Source: Acetatifactor sp. (GTDB lineage Bacteria > Bacillota > Clostridia > Lachnospirales > Lachnospiraceae). Taken from it: 32,813 nt of DNA. This document shows positions 30,930-32,813 of the stretch, one piece after another. The stretch spans positions 1-32,813 of the forward strand of contig JAFLRN010000026.1 in assembly GCA_022511385.1 (NCBI GenBank), written 5' to 3'. A program made the position numbers and the translations under genes. Each line of letters opens with the position of its first letter. Position 1 is the stretch's first letter. The notes beneath the pieces are model-generated. The model did no database searches. It was not told the origin of the DNA and worked only from the letters and a program-made list of their open reading frames with translations.

Positions 30930-32375
30930 TCAGAGGATAGCAAGCTCCAAATATAGCTCAGGGTAGTTGACCTTATACCACATCAATGTGAGAGCAAGCT
31001 GCACATAGGAGATGCCATGTGCTTTTGGAAACAGGTATGTTACCTTTTTCAGTGCACCTAAGTACCATTCCGGCAGATCCAGCATGGTCAATATTTTTTC
31101 TGTCTCCTCGGAATCTTTCTGTTGTGATATGCCTCCCTTACGTATCTTTTCCGCAATCCAGTTTGCGATTCCTGTTTCAGTATATCCCATATTAAGCATA
31201 CGTGAGTATATAGTATTGTACACATCGTCTCTATAAGCAATTATGTCATCTGTTTGGATTGCGTGTTGAAGAATCAGATCACGGCTATTATTTTCCCAGG
31301 TGCCGGGACTGTGCGCCAATCCTGATATTTTCAGGAGGTGAGAAAATTTCTGCGGTCGGATTTCTTTGATCAAATTCCTTATATATTCGCCGGAAAACTC
31401 TACGATGCCATCGGTATTAAGCCTTTGGAACTGAACTAAAACCTTGTCATCAGGAATATTTATTTGTTCCACGGAAGTATTTGTATACTGCTGCAGTTTA
31501 CGGCATAAATCCAATGTGTCAAAGGGCAACACAGCAATAGTGAACCCTTTTGTAGGGAATGTCCCGCCGCCTAAATCATCCTGTGACAATGTAAATATTT
31601 TCAACTCTTCTGAATTGGTATCTTCTCTCACTGCAATAGAAAATTCCTTACAGCATTCGGCAATGATATCGTGAATCTGATTAAAGAACGCATTGCTCAC
31701 AGATACATCAAATCTATTCTTTTCCAGAAGGCGGTTTTTATACAGGGCAAAGGGGATCTGGTGTCCCATTCTTTTCATCATATGCCTGCAATCACACGTT
31801 TTAGGCGGCAAATCCCAGCCATCTGCAACATCCTGCACAAAATCCGATTTTCTGCATTTGGGACACACATAGTGGGGGGATAAGGGATTGATGTTGACAG
31901 CGCCCAATAAATATGCAACGAAGGACGATCCTGTATCTCCTCTTACAAGTATCTGTTCACCTAATGCTTTGGATTTTGCCATAATTTTGGAGAGTACCGA
32001 AAAATATAGGATCAGATCGGTTTTCTCCAGTTCCACTTTTTCGCTTTTGTATCTGTTCAGGACCTGTATAGGCACTGTCTCCCCATAAAGTTCCTTCATG
32101 TTTTCAAAAGTTTTCTCCCATAATGAGTTTTTCATTGCAAGTATTTCCTCCCTTTCTGTGGAAGTATTATATTTGCAAGCCAATAACTCGTCTGCGGTAA
32201 CACCCAATATGCTGCTCAATTTTAGCAGTACCTTGCTATTAGGTCTGGCTAATCCGTTTTCCCATTTTGAGACAGCTTTGTTTGAAACCCCTACGAGACT
32301 TCCCAGCTGATACTGCGAAAGGCCGCTTCGCTCTCTCAACTCGCTTAAAAAATTACCAAAAATATAGTCTTTCAT
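30930..32375 (-). CDS. XRE regulator fused to a degenerate PolC-type DNA polymerase III region
   Basis: 481 residues. Residues 5-65 are an XRE helix-turn-helix (LSELRERSGLSQYQLGSLVG, then SNKAVSKWENGLARP). From about 120 the chain follows Gram-positive PolC: LVRGDTGSSFVAYLLGAVNI, then NPLSPHYVCPKCRKSDF, WDLPPKTC and GHQIPF of the palm and zinc region, and from about 280 the C-terminal part: SGEYIRNLIKEIRPQKFSHL, LKISGLAHSPGTW, IAYRDDVYN, LPEWYLGALKKVTYLFPKAH. The catalytic aspartates are mostly lost: PolC PDIDLNF reads RFDVSVS (D223 kept, the second is Ser225), and LDIL reads IAVL (about 280-283). Exonuclease and PHP parts and about 100 palm residues are absent. So it is not a polymerase; a DNA- or nucleotide-sensing regulator is the best guess. 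GGAGG precedes the ATG at 32375. Confidence 0.88.
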   Translation of the reverse strand: MKDYIFGNFLSELRERSGLSQYQLGSLVGVSNKAVSKWENGLARPNSKVLLKLSSILGVTADELLACKYNTSTEREEILAMKNSLWEKTFENMKELYGETVPIQVLNRYKSEKVELEKTDLILYFSVLSKIMAKSKALGEQILVRGDTGSSFVAYLLGAVNINPLSPHYVCPKCRKSDFVQDVADGWDLPPKTCDCRHMMKRMGHQIPFALYKNRLLEKNRFDVSVSNAFFNQIHDIIAECCKEFSIAVREDTNSEELKIFTLSQDDLGGGTFPTKGFTIAVLPFDTLDLCRKLQQYTNTSVEQINIPDDKVLVQFQRLNTDGIVEFSGEYIRNLIKEIRPQKFSHLLKISGLAHSPGTWENNSRDLILQHAIQTDDIIAYRDDVYNTIYSRMLNMGYTETGIANWIAEKIRKGGISQQKDSEETEKILTMLDLPEWYLGALKKVTYLFPKAHGISYVQLALTLMWYKVNYPELYLELAIL

Positions 32376-32402
32376 AATATCCTCCGTTTGCTTGCTGAAA
32401 AT

Positions 32403-32430
32403 ATCATAACACACCCCAGTTATGACGCAA
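32403..32430 (-). promoter_or_regulatory. Promoter and operator-like dyad of the XRE-PolC gene
   Basis: On the minus strand TTGCGT (plus 32425-32430), a 16-base spacer and TATGAT (32403-32408) form a reasonable promoter, 27 bases before the ATG. CATAAC (32405-32410) and GTTATG (32419-32424) are exact inverted repeats in the spacer and -10, ideally placed for repression by the gene's own XRE domain. Confidence 0.6.
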
Positions 32431-32781
32431 GCTGGTTAATGTCTACTTTTGGGGGAATTGAGGTATGTATGGGCAGCTTGTTCTGGATTTCATGGAATTT
32501 GAGTGCTGTATATGGTATACATGTTTCAACTTCCAAACTGGAATTTCCAAATGCAGTCGGCAGTTGGTGAGTAAATGGGAAACTGGAGATTTGCATAGTT
32601 AAAGATATTACACCAGATATAACCACTCCATGCTTATACACTGCCTAATGACCAGAAGATGCAGACGAAGATATTCTATGAGTTACGAAACTCTGAATAT
32701 GTGATTATTTAATAAGGGTGAAATCAAAAAATATGCGAAAAAATATTTTGATTAAATGGGAACAACAAGCGAAAATAAATA
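32431..32781. other. Apparently non-coding region
   Basis: About 350 bases upstream of the XRE-PolC gene. I find no open frame with a ribosome site, no recognisable protein motif and no RNA gene. The right part (about 32680-32780) is very AT-rich. Confidence 0.5.
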
Positions 32782-32813
32782 AGCCTACCTTGTACTTGGC
32801 AGTCGGGTAGGCT
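32772..32813 (-). terminator. Probable terminator of a minus-strand gene beyond the window
   Basis: AGCCTACC (32782-32789) and GGTAGGCT (32806-32813) are exact reverse complements with a 16-base loop; read on the minus strand the stem is followed by the T-rich TTATTTATTTT. The stem may continue past the window edge. Confidence 0.5.

Noticed and set aside
30930..32375. Gene considered as the housekeeping PolC or a fragment of it
   Set aside because: It has its own start, promoter and XRE head, lacks the exonuclease and PHP parts, and its catalytic aspartates are replaced while the reading frame is intact.
1..32813. tRNA, rRNA, prophage integrase or attachment sites
   Set aside because: None found on reading both strands; the AT-rich islands have no recombinase of their own within the window.

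Overview
The window looks like chromosomal DNA of a Gram-positive anaerobe of the Clostridia, most likely Lachnospiraceae. The pointers are purine-rich Shine-Dalgarno sites, frequent GTG/TTG starts, a four-subunit ferredoxin-dependent 2-oxoacid oxidoreductase, a DUF1538/PII-like pair, MATE exporters and a protein built from Gram-positive PolC sequence. I see no rRNA, tRNA, CRISPR array, complete insertion sequence or phage module.

Layout. 0.1-4.9 kb: Rpn-type nuclease, RecQ helicase, a double DUF305 protein and an XRE regulator. 5.0-6.4 kb: a MATE exporter divergent from that regulator. 6.5-11.4 kb: a probable cell-surface glycan operon with a secreted and anchored PIG-L deacetylase, a single polypeptide joining GT2 glycosyltransferase, GtrA flippase and phosphodiester glycosidase domains, and an anchored extracytoplasmic protein. 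11.5-15.4 kb: porG-porD-porA-porB, with a strong hairpin plus intrinsic terminator between porD and porA, and a frameshifted GrpB-like gene between porA and porB. 15.5-19.9 kb: an AT-rich stretch with a pseudo-nucleotidyltransferase and a UvrA-like ABC ATPase, bordered by remnants of other genes. 20.0-21.5 kb: an AraC regulator with a large C-terminal domain. 21.7-25.5 kb: a DUF4272 gene and an orphan antitoxin whose toxin is truncated, followed by decayed second copies of both; a MerR regulator carrying a serine-hydrolase domain without its active site lies between the decayed copies. 25.5-26.8 kb: a second MATE exporter. 27.1-30.9 kb: truA, a DUF1538 membrane protein, a double PII-like protein and a YcxB-like protein. 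30.9-32.4 kb: an XRE regulator fused to a degenerate PolC-like polymerase region.

How it fits together. Three regulators in the window look like enzymes or large folds recruited as probable sensory domains behind a DNA-binding head: XRE-PolC, MerR-serine hydrolase and AraC-C39/BtrH-like. In the first two, key catalytic residues are visibly replaced. The strongest candidates for undescribed biology are the XRE-PolC fusion with a dyad in its own promoter, the GT2-GtrA-phosphodiester glycosidase fusion and its operon, the MerR pseudo-beta-lactamase with a 19-bp-spacer promoter, and the DUF1538/double-PII pair. Other parts show decay and rearrangement: duplicated cassettes, truncated genes and homopolymer frameshifts. 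All family calls come from reading motifs by eye, without database searches.
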